NCBI RefSeq assembly: GCF_036226765.1
Contig: NZ_CP109017.1
Span: 1,364,001 to 1,428,000, forward strand
DNA: 64,000 bases
Source of the DNA: Streptomyces sp. NBC_00670
GTDB lineage: Bacteria > Actinomycetota > Actinomycetes > Streptomycetales > Streptomycetaceae
Reading direction: 5' to 3'
The notes beneath the pieces were generated by a model. It was not told the origin of the DNA, did no database searches, and saw only the letters and a list, made by a program, of their open reading frames with translations. A program made the translations under genes and the position numbers. The number at the start of each line of letters is the position of its first letter. Position 1 is the first letter of the stretch. Positions 6,821 to 15,718 of this stretch are shown here, piece after piece.

Positions 6821-8053
6821 CTACTCGCCCCTCTCCGGGCCCACGTGCACGACGGGGCCGATCACGATGACCGCGGGCGGCTTGACGTCCTCGGTCCGTA
6901 CCGTCTCGGCGACGGTGGCCAGCGTGGCGTCGACCCGGCGCTGGGCGGTCGTCGTGCCCTCCTGGATCAGGGCCACCGGGGTGTCGGGGGCCTTGCCGTG
7001 GGCGACGAGGGTCTCGGCGATGCGGCCGATCTTGTCGACGCCCATGAGAATGACGAGCGTGCCGGTGAGCCGGGCGAGGGCCGGCCAGTCGACCAGGGAG
7101 CGGCCGTCGTCGGGGGCGACATGGCCGCTGACGACGGTGAACTCGTGGGCGACGCCTCGGTGGGTGACGGGGACTCCGGCCGCGCCCGGCACCGAGATGG
7201 AGCTGGAGATGCCGGGGACGACGGTGCAGGCGATGCCCGCCTCGGCGAGCGCCCGCACCTCCTCCATGCCCCGGCCGAAGACGTAGGGGTCGCCGCCCTT
7301 GAGCCGGACGACCGACTTGCCCTGCTTCGCGTGCTCGATCAGCGCGTTGTTGATGGCCTCCTGGGCCATGTAACGGCCGTAGGGGATCTTCGCCGCGTCG
7401 ATCACCTCGACGTGCGGCGGGAGTTCGGCGAGCAGGTCGCGGGGGCCGAGGCGGTCGGCGATGACGACGTCGGCCTCGGCGAGCAGGCGGCGGCCGCGCA
7501 CGGTGATCAGGTCGGGGTCGCCGGGCCCGCCGCCGACCAGGGCGACGCCGGGGGTGCGGGTGCGGTGGTGCGGGGCGACGAGGGTGCCGTCGCGCAGCCC
7601 CTCGACGACCGCGTCGCGGACGGCGGCGGTGTGCCGGGGGTCGCGGCCGCGGGCGCTGGTGGTGAGCACGGCGACGGTGACGCCCTCGCTGTGTCCGGTG
7701 GCCGGGGTCCAGGCGGTGGCGGCGTCGGCGTCGTCCGCGCGCACGCACCACACGCGGTGGCGTTCGGCCTCGGCGGAGGCGGCGGTGTTGGCCGCGTGGT
7801 CGCCGGTGGCGATCAGCGCGTACCAGGCGTCGGCGAGGTCGCCGTCCTCGTAGGGGCGGCGGGTCCAGGTGATCTCGCCGGTGTCGGCCATCGCCTCGAC
7901 GGAGGGGGTGGCGGAGGGCGAGATCAGGTGAATGTCGGCGCCGGCCGCGATCAGCGCGGGCAGGCGGCGCTGGGCGACCTGGCCACCGCCGAGGACGACG
8001 ACACGGCGGCCGGCGAGACGCAGGCCCACGGGGTAGGCGGGGTGTTCGGCCAT
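6821..8053 (-). CDS. cobA: Fused precorrin-2 dehydrogenase / uroporphyrinogen-III C-methyltransferase
   Basis: 410 residues. Residues 1-150 are a CysG-N/Met8-like NAD-binding domain (VVLGGGQVAQRRL near 20) that oxidises precorrin-2. From about 167 comes uroporphyrinogen-III methyltransferase with VGGGPGDPDLITVRG, RLKGGDPYVFGRG and VPGISSSISVPG. The fusion therefore makes precorrin-2 and sirohydrochlorin, the branch point to siroheme and cobalamin. A ferrochelatase part as in full CysG is not obvious, so it is a two-function version. The neighbouring cobT and cobL genes place it in cobalamin synthesis. A TAAAAT box lies about 100 bases upstream. Confidence 0.92.
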   Translation of the reverse strand: MAEHPAYPVGLRLAGRRVVVLGGGQVAQRRLPALIAAGADIHLISPSATPSVEAMADTGEITWTRRPYEDGDLADAWYALIATGDHAANTAASAEAERHRVWCVRADDADAATAWTPATGHSEGVTVAVLTTSARGRDPRHTAAVRDAVVEGLRDGTLVAPHHRTRTPGVALVGGGPGDPDLITVRGRRLLAEADVVIADRLGPRDLLAELPPHVEVIDAAKIPYGRYMAQEAINNALIEHAKQGKSVVRLKGGDPYVFGRGMEEVRALAEAGIACTVVPGISSSISVPGAAGVPVTHRGVAHEFTVVSGHVAPDDGRSLVDWPALARLTGTLVILMGVDKIGRIAETLVAHGKAPDTPVALIQEGTTTAQRRVDATLATVAETVRTEDVKPPAVIVIGPVVHVGPERGE

Positions 8054-8149
8054 GGCGGTGCGGCTCCTCGTACGGCGGGGAGGGGAATGCCGGGCGCACG
8101 CATACGGGCGCCGGGCGCACGCTGCGACGTCGAAGCGGGCTGACGTGCG

Positions 8150-8155
8150 ATTTTA
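8150..8155 (-). promoter_or_regulatory. Possible -10 box for cobA
   Basis: TAAAAT on the minus strand is a striking AT island in GC-rich DNA, about 97 bases before the cobA ATG and within the 259-base cobT-cobA gap. No clear -35 is seen. It suggests that cobA is transcribed separately from cobT. Confidence 0.4.
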
Positions 8156-8312
8156 TGCGGCGAGCGGCGGGGCGGGTGGACCGGGTCGGAGTGCGGTACG
8201 TCTCGCCGCCCCGGCCGACCCGCCTCAGCCGCCCGACCGGGCCGACCCGGCCGGGCCCCACGGGCCGGACCGGGCCGGGTCTCCCGCGGCGGTCCGGGGA
8301 GCGCTGCGGTGG

Positions 8313-11300
8313 CTACTTCTCCGTCACGCCCGCGGAGTCGAACGTCGCGACCTCGTGCATCGCCCGGGCCGCGCTCTGGACCAACGGCAGGGCCAGGAGG
8401 GCGCCGGTGCCTTCGCCGAGGCGGAGGTCGAGGTCGACCAGCGGGCGCAGGCCCAGCTTGTTGAGGGCGGCGACGTGGCCCGGCTCGGCGCTGCGGTGGC
8501 CCGCGATGCACGCGGCGAGGACCTCGGGGGCGATCGCGCGGGCCACCAGGGCGGCGGCACCGGCGCTGACGCCGTCCAGGATCACCGGCGTCCGCAGCGA
8601 GGCGCCGCCGAGCAGCAGACCGACCATGGCCGCGTGCTCCAGGCCGCCGAACGCGGCGAGGACGCCGATCGGGTCGGCCGGGTCCGGCTGGTGCAGCTCG
8701 ATGGCCCGCCGTACGACCTCGGTCTTGCGGGCCAGCATCTCGTCGTTGATGCCCGTGCCCCGGCCGGTGACCTCGGCCGGGTCCGCGCCGGTGAAGACGG
8801 AGATCAGGGCCGCCGACGCCGTGGTGTTGGCGATGCCCATCTCGCCGGTGAGCAGCGCCTTGTTGCCGGCCGCCACCAGGTCGCGGGCGGTCTCGATGCC
8901 GATCTCGATGGCCTGCTTGACCTCCTCGCGGGTGAGCGCGGGACCGGCCGTCATGTCGGCGGTGCCGGGGCGCACCTTGCGCGGCAGCAGCCCCGGGGTG
9001 GCCGGGAGGTCGGAGGCGACGCCCACGTCGATCACGCAGACCTCGGCGCCGACCTGCGTGGCGAAGGCGTTGCAGACCGCTCCCCCGCCGAGGAAGTTGG
9101 CCACCATCTGGCCGGTGACCTCCTGCGGCCAGTGGGTGACGCCCTGGGCGTGCACGCCGTGGTCGCCCGCGAAGATCGCCACCGCGGCGGGCTCCGGGAT
9201 CGGCGGCGGGCACTTGCGGGACAGCCCGGAGAGCTGCGCGGAGATGATCTCCAGCATGCCGAGCGCGCCCGACGGCTTCGTCATCCGCTTCTGCCGCTCC
9301 CAGGCCTCGCCGAGCGCCTTGGCGTCCAGCGGGCGGATCCCGGCCATCGTCTCGGCGAGCAGGTCGTGCGGCTCCTCGCCGGGCAGGGCGCGGCGGCCGT
9401 ACGTCTCCTCGTGCACCACCCAGGAGAGCGGGCGGCGCTTGGACCAGCCGGCCTGGAGCAGCTCGGGCTCGGGCGGGAACTCGTCGACGTAGCCGACGCA
9501 CAGGTACGCCACGACCTCCAGATGCTCGGGCAGGCCGAGGGCGCGGACCATCTCGCGCTCGTCGAAGAAGCTGACCCAGCCGACGCCGAGCCCCTCGGCG
9601 CGGGCGGCGAGCCAGAGGTTCTCGACGGCGAGCGCGGAGGAGTACGGGGCCATCTGCGGCTGGGTGTGCCGGCCCAGGGTGTGCCGGCCGCCGCGCGTGG
9701 GGTCGGCGGTGACGACGATGTTGACCGGGGTGTCGAGGATGGCCTCGATCTTCAGTTCCTTGAACTGCTTGGCCCGGCCCTTGGGCAGCGACTTGGCGTA
9801 GGCGTCGCGCTGGCGCTCGGCCAGTTCGTGCATCGCGCGCCGGGTGTCGGCGGAGCGGATGACGACGAAGTCCCACGGCTGGGAGTGGCCCACGGAAGGG
9901 GCGGTGTGGGCCGCCTCCAGGACGCGGAGCAGCACCTCGTGCGGGATGGGGTCGGAGCGGAAGCCGTTGCGGATGTCGCGGCGCTCGCGCATCACGCGCA
10001 GCACGGCCTCGCGCTCGGCCTCGTCGTAGCCGGGGGCGGCGGGGCCGACGGGCTGCGGCGGCTCCGACACGGGCTGCTCCTGCGCGGCGGGGGCGGCGTG
10101 CGGGTCCTGCGGGTGCGGGGCGGCGACGGCGTCCGGGTGCGCGGGGGGCTGCTGGGCGTCGGCCGCGTCGCCCTCGCGGGGTGCCGGGACGGTGACGGGC
10201 GCCGCCGGGGCGCCGGCCGCCTGGGGGTCCCGCGGAGCTTCCGGGCCGGGTGCCTGCGGGACGTCCGGTCCGGGCGGTACGGGTACGGCGCCGGTGGCCG
10301 GGGGTTCGGGCGTGGTGTCCGCGACCGGAGCCGCGGACTCCTGCGCGGGGACCGGGTCGAGGTGCGGGCTGACGGGTGCGGGGTCGTCCGCCGGGACGAA
10401 CTGGCCGAGCGGCTGACCGCCGACGTGGCCGACCGCCGGGGCCGGCGGCTCGGCCGCCTCGTCGGTGTGCGGGGCGAGCGGCCGGTCGTCACCGGGGACG
10501 CCGACGGGGGCCGCCGGGTCCGGGACGGCCGCCTCGGCGGGCGGCTCCACGGGGGCGACGGGCGCCGACCGGTCGACGGCGGCGAGCGGGGTGGCCTGCG
10601 CGGCCGGGTCGGGCGCGCCCATGGCGTCGGCCGGCTCCGCCGGGGCGGCGCCCGGCGTGCCGCCGGCGGGGGCGGGCTCGGCCGCCGGGGCCGGGTCCAC
10701 CGCCTCGGGCCGCGGGGCGTCGGCCGTCGTGGCCTCGGAGGGGGCGGCCTCCGGGACGGCCGGGCTCACGTCCTCCACGACCGCCTCGGCCGACTGCTCG
10801 TCCACGGCTTCGGCGCCCTCGGGGGTGCCGGCCACGTCGCCGGGCCCGGCGAACCGCGCGGCCGGGTCCACCGGCGCGGGGACAGCGAGGGTGGTCTGCG
10901 GTACCTCGGGCGCGGCGACGGCGGGCATGCCCGGCTGCGTCTCGTGCGGCCGGCCGGCGACGTCCGAGACCGGCTCCGGGGCCACCGGAGCGGCGTCGGC
11001 CCCGTGTCCGTCCGGTACGACGGACGCGACGGCGACCGGCGGCTCGGCGGCCTCGGCACCCGGCACCGGCTGCGCGGCCTCGGGCGCACCCGGCGCCGCG
11101 ACGGCCTCCTCGTACTGCTCGGCCGGTACGACGGGGTCCGCGCCCTGCGGCGGGACGGCGCCGTCGGCCACCGGGAGCGCGGTGCCGTCCGGAGGCGTCG
11201 TCCCCTGCGCCGTCGGAACGCCGGGAACCGGCGGGGCGGCGTCGGGAACCTGGGGGACCTGCGGGACCGCCGGGGTCTCCTGGACCGGAACCTCGGCGAG

Positions 11301-12230
11301 CGGAACCTCGGCGGCCGGAACCGAGGGCTCCGGCGTCTCGGGGGCGGGAACGGCAACAGGGCCCTGCGGCTCCTCGGCCGGACCACCCGGCACGGCCGCC
11401 GCACCCTCGGGCGCCCCGACCGGAACCTCGGGCGCCTCTCCGACGGGCTCCCCGACCGGCTGACCGACCGGCTGACCGACGGGCTGCCCGATCGGCTCTC
11501 CGCTCGGCTGACCGACGGGCTGCCCGGCCACCGCCTCCGCCGCCTGCGGCAGGCCGTCGTCGACGCCCGGCTGCGGGAACTGGCCGTTCACCGCGTACCC
11601 GGCCTCCGCCTCCGGGTTCTCCGGGACGGCCGCGTACCCGGCCGCTTCCGGCTCCGCCACCGCGGTGCCGAGGCCGGTCGCCGCGTCCTGCGGCGCGGCC
11701 GCTTCCGCGGGCACCGCGCCCGGGCCGGCCTGTGGGGCGGCGCCCCACGGGGCCGCGCCCTGCGGGGCGGCCTCCTGCTGCGGGGTGGTGTCGAGGTACT
11801 CGGGGCCGATCGTGGCCGGGCCCGTGGGCCGCATGGGCGCGTCGGCGGGGCCGCGGTCGGCGAGCGAGCGGACCGGGCTCGCGGAGGGGACGGGGGTCGG
11901 CGGGCCGAGGTGCAGCGGGCGGCGGGCCGGCGCGGGGTGCGCGGCGGGCGCCGACGGCGTACGCACGGCGCTCAGGTCGACGGCGCCGCTGTCCCGGCCG
12001 CCCGCCTCGTGCGCCCCCGGCTCGTGGTAGGCCGGGGCCGGGGCGGGCGGGGCCATCTCGTTGCCCCACGCGCCCTGCTGGCCGGGCATCAGCAGCTGGT
12101 CCTCGTCCTCAACGGCGGTGTCGGAGGGTTCGAGGTAGGTGTACGCGGCCGGCGCGGTGACGCCCGGCTGCTGCACCATGCCTGCGTTCTCCGGCAGTCC
12201 CTCGCCCGGGACCTGGCCGGTGTCGGTCAT
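8313..12230 (-). CDS. cobT: CobT fused to a BluB-like nitroreductase with long disordered N-terminus
   Basis: 1305 residues. Residues 1 to about 730 are Pro/Ala/Glu/Val-rich, without predicted fold, and include GQPVGQP repeats. About 733-945 is a nitroreductase fold with RDIRNGF, APSVGHSQPWDFVVI and GVGWVSFFD, resembling BluB, which cleaves FMNH2 to 5,6-dimethylbenzimidazole (DMB). About 955-1305 is nicotinate-nucleotide:DMB phosphoribosyltransferase with GDHGVHAQGV, GEMGIANTTASAA and the closing catalytic-glutamate region LGEGTGALLALPLVQ. One chain could thus make DMB and convert it to alpha-ribazole phosphate for the lower ligand of cobalamin. AGGGG precedes the ATG. CobT alone is usually about 350 residues. 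Confidence 0.93.
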   Translation of the reverse strand: MTDTGQVPGEGLPENAGMVQQPGVTAPAAYTYLEPSDTAVEDEDQLLMPGQQGAWGNEMAPPAPAPAYHEPGAHEAGGRDSGAVDLSAVRTPSAPAAHPAPARRPLHLGPPTPVPSASPVRSLADRGPADAPMRPTGPATIGPEYLDTTPQQEAAPQGAAPWGAAPQAGPGAVPAEAAAPQDAATGLGTAVAEPEAAGYAAVPENPEAEAGYAVNGQFPQPGVDDGLPQAAEAVAGQPVGQPSGEPIGQPVGQPVGQPVGEPVGEAPEVPVGAPEGAAAVPGGPAEEPQGPVAVPAPETPEPSVPAAEVPLAEVPVQETPAVPQVPQVPDAAPPVPGVPTAQGTTPPDGTALPVADGAVPPQGADPVVPAEQYEEAVAAPGAPEAAQPVPGAEAAEPPVAVASVVPDGHGADAAPVAPEPVSDVAGRPHETQPGMPAVAAPEVPQTTLAVPAPVDPAARFAGPGDVAGTPEGAEAVDEQSAEAVVEDVSPAVPEAAPSEATTADAPRPEAVDPAPAAEPAPAGGTPGAAPAEPADAMGAPDPAAQATPLAAVDRSAPVAPVEPPAEAAVPDPAAPVGVPGDDRPLAPHTDEAAEPPAPAVGHVGGQPLGQFVPADDPAPVSPHLDPVPAQESAAPVADTTPEPPATGAVPVPPGPDVPQAPGPEAPRDPQAAGAPAAPVTVPAPREGDAADAQQPPAHPDAVAAPHPQDPHAAPAAQEQPVSEPPQPVGPAAPGYDEAEREAVLRVMRERRDIRNGFRSDPIPHEVLLRVLEAAHTAPSVGHSQPWDFVVIRSADTRRAMHELAERQRDAYAKSLPKGRAKQFKELKIEAILDTPVNIVVTADPTRGGRHTLGRHTQPQMAPYSSALAVENLWLAARAEGLGVGWVSFFDEREMVRALGLPEHLEVVAYLCVGYVDEFPPEPELLQAGWSKRRPLSWVVHEETYGRRALPGEEPHDLLAETMAGIRPLDAKALGEAWERQKRMTKPSGALGMLEIISAQLSGLSRKCPPPIPEPAAVAIFAGDHGVHAQGVTHWPQEVTGQMVANFLGGGAVCNAFATQVGAEVCVIDVGVASDLPATPGLLPRKVRPGTADMTAGPALTREEVKQAIEIGIETARDLVAAGNKALLTGEMGIANTTASAALISVFTGADPAEVTGRGTGINDEMLARKTEVVRRAIELHQPDPADPIGVLAAFGGLEHAAMVGLLLGGASLRTPVILDGVSAGAAALVARAIAPEVLAACIAGHRSAEPGHVAALNKLGLRPLVDLDLRLGEGTGALLALPLVQSAARAMHEVATFDSAGVTEK

Positions 12231-12624
12231 GCGTACCCCTCGCCCATCGGTTCGTGCTCCTCAACCCACTGGCCCGGAACGGCGCACCGACCGCCCCGTG
12301 TGAAGAACGAGCGTGCGCGCCCAGCGGCACGAACGACTCGCCATCAAGTCGACAAAGCCATGCACTGGCATTGTCTCGGTCGTCCTGCCGTTGCGACAGC
12401 GTGATCCGCGCGGGTCCGCTGTGGACTGCGCCACGTTGCGCGTCCTCCGGTCCTGCCGTACCACACACTCCTCAAAAGAGGTGTGCTTTCCGGACATTGG
12501 CTGATGAAGGGCCTGATCACCCGGATGCGGTACAACGGTCGGCCAGCCTACCGCGCCGGTACGACAACCGGATCACGGGGCGCGTTCGACCGGTCGCACC
12601 CTCCGCGTGCGCTCCCGTGGCCGC
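12231..12624. other. Gene-free region between cobL and cobT
   Basis: 394 bases, presumably carrying the cobT promoter on the minus strand and the 3' end of cobL. An imperfect hairpin CACACTCCTC-AAAA-GAGGTGTG lies at about 12464-12485. I looked for cobalamin riboswitch elements (B12 box) on both strands and did not see them. No other feature is supported. Confidence 0.4.
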
Positions 12625-13842
12625 TCAGCGGGTGTTTTCGCGCCGGACGAGCTCTCCGGAAAGGAGGAAGGCGACGCTCCGTTCCTTCTCCGTCCAGGCC
12701 CGGGTGTCGAGTTCGACGGACTGCAGCAGCGCGCACTCCACGTCGTACCCGTGTTCGGTGAGATCGCGGCCGATGAGTTCGGCGGCGTCCCGGGTGGCGG
12801 CGTGGGTGACGATGCGCTGCGGACGGCGGTCGGCGACGGCCGAGACGACCGCCGCTCCTCCGCCGCCGACCCGGACGACGTCGGGTTCGGGCAGGTTCTC
12901 CAGGACGTGCGGGGCGGTGCCGAGCACGATCTGCGGCTGGACGCCGAGGCGGCGGGCGGCGGCCTCGGTGCGGGCGCAGGCGCCGGGGTCCTCGTCGACG
13001 GCGAGGACGGCGGCGCCGGAGCGGGCGGCCTCGACGGCGAAGGCGCCGCTGCCGCAGCCGATGTCCCAGACGAGGTCGCCCACGCGGGGGCCGAGCCGGG
13101 CTAGTTGGGCGGCGCGCAGCGGTTCGGTCTCGCCCTCGCCGAGGGTGCCCTCGTAGGCCTCCGCGGGCAGGGTCCAGCCGCGCGGTCCGGCGGCCGGGGC
13201 GCGGCCGGCCAGCCAGCCGCCGTCCTCGGCGGCGGCGACGGGCCCGCCGATGACGATGACGACGTTGGGGTCGCGCCAGGTGTGGTCGGCGGCCTTGTCG
13301 GAGGTGACGACGGTGACCTGTTCGCGGGTGGTGCCCAGTTCCTCGCAGATGACGAAGGTGCGGTGCACGCCCTCCAGGAGCAGGCCGAGTTCGGCGGGTC
13401 CGGCGCCGGGCGAGGTGAGGACCGCCACCTTGGTGTGGGCGCGGCACACGTTGACCGCGCGGCGCAGGGTGCGCCGGTGGGCGACGACCACCTGGGCGTC
13501 GTCCCAGGGCATCCCGGCGCGGGCGAAGGCGGCGGCCACAGCGGAGACGGCGGGGACGACCTCGACCTCGAGGCCGAACTCGGGGGCGCGCAGGGTGCGT
13601 ACGACGCCGAAGAAGCCGGGGTCGCCGTCGGCGAGGACGACGGCGGTACCGCGGTGTCCCGCGATGCGCCGGGCGGCGAGCGCGATGCTGCCGAGGCGGA
13701 TCCGTTCGGCCGCGGCGGGCACTTCGGGGAGCGCGAGGTGGTGGGCGGCACCGGCGACGAGCGTGGCGGCGCCGAGGGCGGAGCGCGCCGCGTCGGTCAG
13801 CGGCGAGCCGTCCCAGCCGATCACCGTGACCCGGTCGGCCAT
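12625..13842 (-). CDS. cobL: Precorrin-6Y C5,15-methyltransferase (CbiE-CbiT fusion)
   Basis: 405 residues. Residues 1-205 are a CbiE-type tetrapyrrole methyltransferase (VTVIGWDGSPLTDAAR, LADGDPGFFGVV, EVVPAVSAVAAAFARAG). Residues 230-400 are a CbiT-type class I methyltransferase with VWDIGCGSGAFAVEAAR as the S-adenosylmethionine loop. Together these methylate C5 and C15 of the corrin ring and decarboxylate C12 in precorrin-6Y. The fused form is that of the aerobic pathway CobL. GGAGAA precedes the ATG. It stands upstream of cobT on the same strand, with the 394-base gap suggesting separate promoters. Confidence 0.93.
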   Translation of the reverse strand: MADRVTVIGWDGSPLTDAARSALGAATLVAGAAHHLALPEVPAAAERIRLGSIALAARRIAGHRGTAVVLADGDPGFFGVVRTLRAPEFGLEVEVVPAVSAVAAAFARAGMPWDDAQVVVAHRRTLRRAVNVCRAHTKVAVLTSPGAGPAELGLLLEGVHRTFVICEELGTTREQVTVVTSDKAADHTWRDPNVVIVIGGPVAAAEDGGWLAGRAPAAGPRGWTLPAEAYEGTLGEGETEPLRAAQLARLGPRVGDLVWDIGCGSGAFAVEAARSGAAVLAVDEDPGACARTEAAARRLGVQPQIVLGTAPHVLENLPEPDVVRVGGGGAAVVSAVADRRPQRIVTHAATRDAAELIGRDLTEHGYDVECALLQSVELDTRAWTEKERSVAFLLSGELVRRENTR

Positions 13843-13989
13843 CGTCGTGATTCTCCAGGGTGTTTACGCAGGTGGGGGGCGGACCCACGGGCGGGACGCC
13901 GTCGGGGCCGCGCGGGACCATGTGAGACTACCGTGTGCGCGCGAGGCGTTCGCCCGGCGTGGCGGGGGGTGTCACCGCCGCCGCGGGAC

Positions 13990-14628
13990 TCAGTTCCAGT
14001 CGGAGAACGAGGTGAACCCGGTGCTGTCGGCGAGTTGGCCGGCGCCGCCCTCCAGGTCCTCCGGCAGCAGGCTCCACACGATGAAGTCGGTGCGCACGTC
14101 GGTCCAGGTGCCGTCCTCCGTACGCGCGTGGGCTATGCAGGCGTTGCGCAGCACGCCCTCGCTGATGCAGCCGATCTTCTGCGCGACCTGCTGCGAGGCG
14201 GTGTTGTCGGCGGCGGTGCGCAGTTCGATGCGTTCGAACTTCTGCTCGCGGAAGAGCCAGCGGGCGGTGGCGAGCGCGGCCTCGGAGGCGTAGCCCTCGC
14301 CGCGCGCCCAGGGGGCGACGATGTACGACAGCTCCGTGGACCGCACATGCCAGTTGGTGCGGGTGAGCTGGATGATGCCGACCAGGCGCTGGGTGAGGAA
14401 CTCGGTGACCGCCAGGTCGAGGCCGCGGCCCGCGGCGCGTTCGGCGGGCGCGTACTCGTCGATCCAGGTCCGGGCGCCCGCCTCGGTGAAGGGCTGGGGC
14501 ACATCGGTCCAGGCGGCGATCTGCTCGTCGTTCATCATCTCGGACAGGGCGGTGACGTCGTCCTCGTCGAGGGCCCGCAGGACCAACCGCTCCGTGCTGA
14601 TGGAGATGTTGGGGAAGGTGCTCGTCAT
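13990..14628 (-). CDS. RimJ/RimL-type GNAT N-acetyltransferase
   Basis: 212 residues. The GNAT fold runs from about 10 to 180: ISTERLVLRALDEDD at the start, LTRTNWHVRSTELSYIVAP in the middle, then the acetyl-CoA loop ARGEGYASEAALA and NTASQQVAQKIGC, the usual helix-capping Asn of the family. This subfamily often acetylates N-termini of ribosomal proteins or small amines; the real substrate is unknown. It stands alone between cobL and metQ. Confidence 0.85.
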   Translation of the reverse strand: MTSTFPNISISTERLVLRALDEDDVTALSEMMNDEQIAAWTDVPQPFTEAGARTWIDEYAPAERAAGRGLDLAVTEFLTQRLVGIIQLTRTNWHVRSTELSYIVAPWARGEGYASEAALATARWLFREQKFERIELRTAADNTASQQVAQKIGCISEGVLRNACIAHARTEDGTWTDVRTDFIVWSLLPEDLEGGAGQLADSTGFTSFSDWN

Positions 14629-14723
14629 GCGCCACTCCGTAACCTGTGGACCGTCAAACCTGATCAGCCGTCATCCGACCTGCTGAACTGCCCAGCATGC
14701 AGCATGAACCCACCGCACCGCAC

Positions 14724-14763
14724 CACGGGGTCCGCTCCGGGCGGTGAGGGAGCGGACCCCGTG
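14724..14763 (-). terminator. Terminator of the met importer genes
   Basis: CACGGGGTCCGCTCC (14724-14738) pairs perfectly over 15 bp with GGAGCGGACCCCGTG (14749-14763), 10-base loop, 33 bases past the metQ stop. Confidence 0.8.
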
Positions 14764-14796
14764 CGTGGCGGCGGCCGGCGAAACGGGCGGCGGGGA

Positions 14797-15636
14797 TCAG
14801 AAGGCGGGGACGACGGCGCCGTCGTACTTGTCCTCGATGTACTTCTTCACCTCGGGCGAGGTGAGCAGCGTGGCGAGCTTCTTCACCCGCGGGTCGTCCT
14901 CGTCGCCCTTCTTCACGGCGAGGAAGTTGGCGTACGGGTTGCCCTTCGCGGACTCGGCGGCGAGGGCGTCCTCGGCCGGGCTGAGGTCGGCCTCCAGGGC
15001 GTAATTGCCGTTGATCACCGCGGCGTCGACGTCACCGAGGGAGCGCGGCAGCTGCGCGGCCTCCAGCTCCTTGAACTTCAGTCCCTTGGGGTTGGACGTG
15101 ACGTCCTTGGGGGTGGCGTCGTAGCCCGCGCCCGACTTCAGCTTCAGCACGCCGTTGGCCTCGAGCAGCTTGAGCGCGCGGGCCTCGTTCGTGGTGTCGT
15201 TGGGCAGGGCGACGGTGGCGCCCTTCGTCAGGTCGTCGAGCTTCTTGAGGCTCTTGGAGTAGACGCCGAGCGGCTCCAGGTGCACGGTGCCGCCGGGGAC
15301 CGGGACGATGTCGGTGCCGTTCTTCTTGTTGAAGTCGTCCAGGTACGGCTTGTGCTGGAAGTAGTTGGCGTCGACCTCGCCCTGCTGGACGGCCGTGTTC
15401 GGGGTGACGTAGTCGGTGAACTCCTTCACCTCCAGCTTGAGGCCGGCCTTCTTCGCCAGGTGGTCCTTGACGTAGGTGAGGATCTCGCCCTGCGGGGTGG
15501 GGGTCGCGGCGACGGTGAGGGTGGCGTCGGCGTCGGCCTTGCCGGAGTCGTCGGAGTCCGAGCCGCAGGCGCCGAGCCCGAGGGTGAGGGCGGTGACGGC
15601 CAGCGCGGCGGTGGTGATCTTTGCGGTGTTACGCAC
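14797..15636 (-). CDS. metQ: Methionine ABC transporter substrate-binding lipoprotein
   Basis: 279 residues from the GTG at 15636, preceded by AAGGAAAGG at 8 bases. Signal peptide with lipobox LGAC; Cys24 would be lipidated after cleavage by signal peptidase II. The mature part is a NlpA/MetQ fold: TVAATPTPQGEIL, VDANYFQHKPYLDDF and VALPNDTTNEARALKLLE are family blocks that bind D/L-methionine. It is downstream of metI (82-base gap) and metN, the usual complete MetNIQ set. A longer frame to 15660 exists but lacks a ribosome site. Confidence 0.93.
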   Translation of the reverse strand: MRNTAKITTAALAVTALTLGLGACGSDSDDSGKADADATLTVAATPTPQGEILTYVKDHLAKKAGLKLEVKEFTDYVTPNTAVQQGEVDANYFQHKPYLDDFNKKNGTDIVPVPGGTVHLEPLGVYSKSLKKLDDLTKGATVALPNDTTNEARALKLLEANGVLKLKSGAGYDATPKDVTSNPKGLKFKELEAAQLPRSLGDVDAAVINGNYALEADLSPAEDALAAESAKGNPYANFLAVKKGDEDDPRVKKLATLLTSPEVKKYIEDKYDGAVVPAF

Positions 15637-15718
15637 GAAAAGTGCCTTTCCTTGCGGCAATGGTGAAGCGTCCCCGTGTCGGGTGGACGGGGAGTTCTGT
15701 GGGGTGGGTGGGCCGGTG

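Noticed and set aside
11450-11540. Short direct repeats that could be read as a CRISPR array
   Set aside because: These are in-frame codon repeats of GQPVGQP in the disordered part of cobT; units are short, adjacent and without spacers. No cas gene is present.
8052-12404. A 1450-codon open frame on the plus strand over cobT
   Set aside because: It is the GC-bias shadow of cobT: Arg/Gly-rich, no domains, while the minus frame contains the BluB and CobT motifs. The same applies to the long plus frames over the MFS gene (22436-24889) and argH.
12231-12624. Possible cobalamin riboswitch near the cob genes
   Set aside because: No B12-box or conserved core was seen on either strand here or in the 8054-8312 gap. 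A covariance-model search would be decisive.
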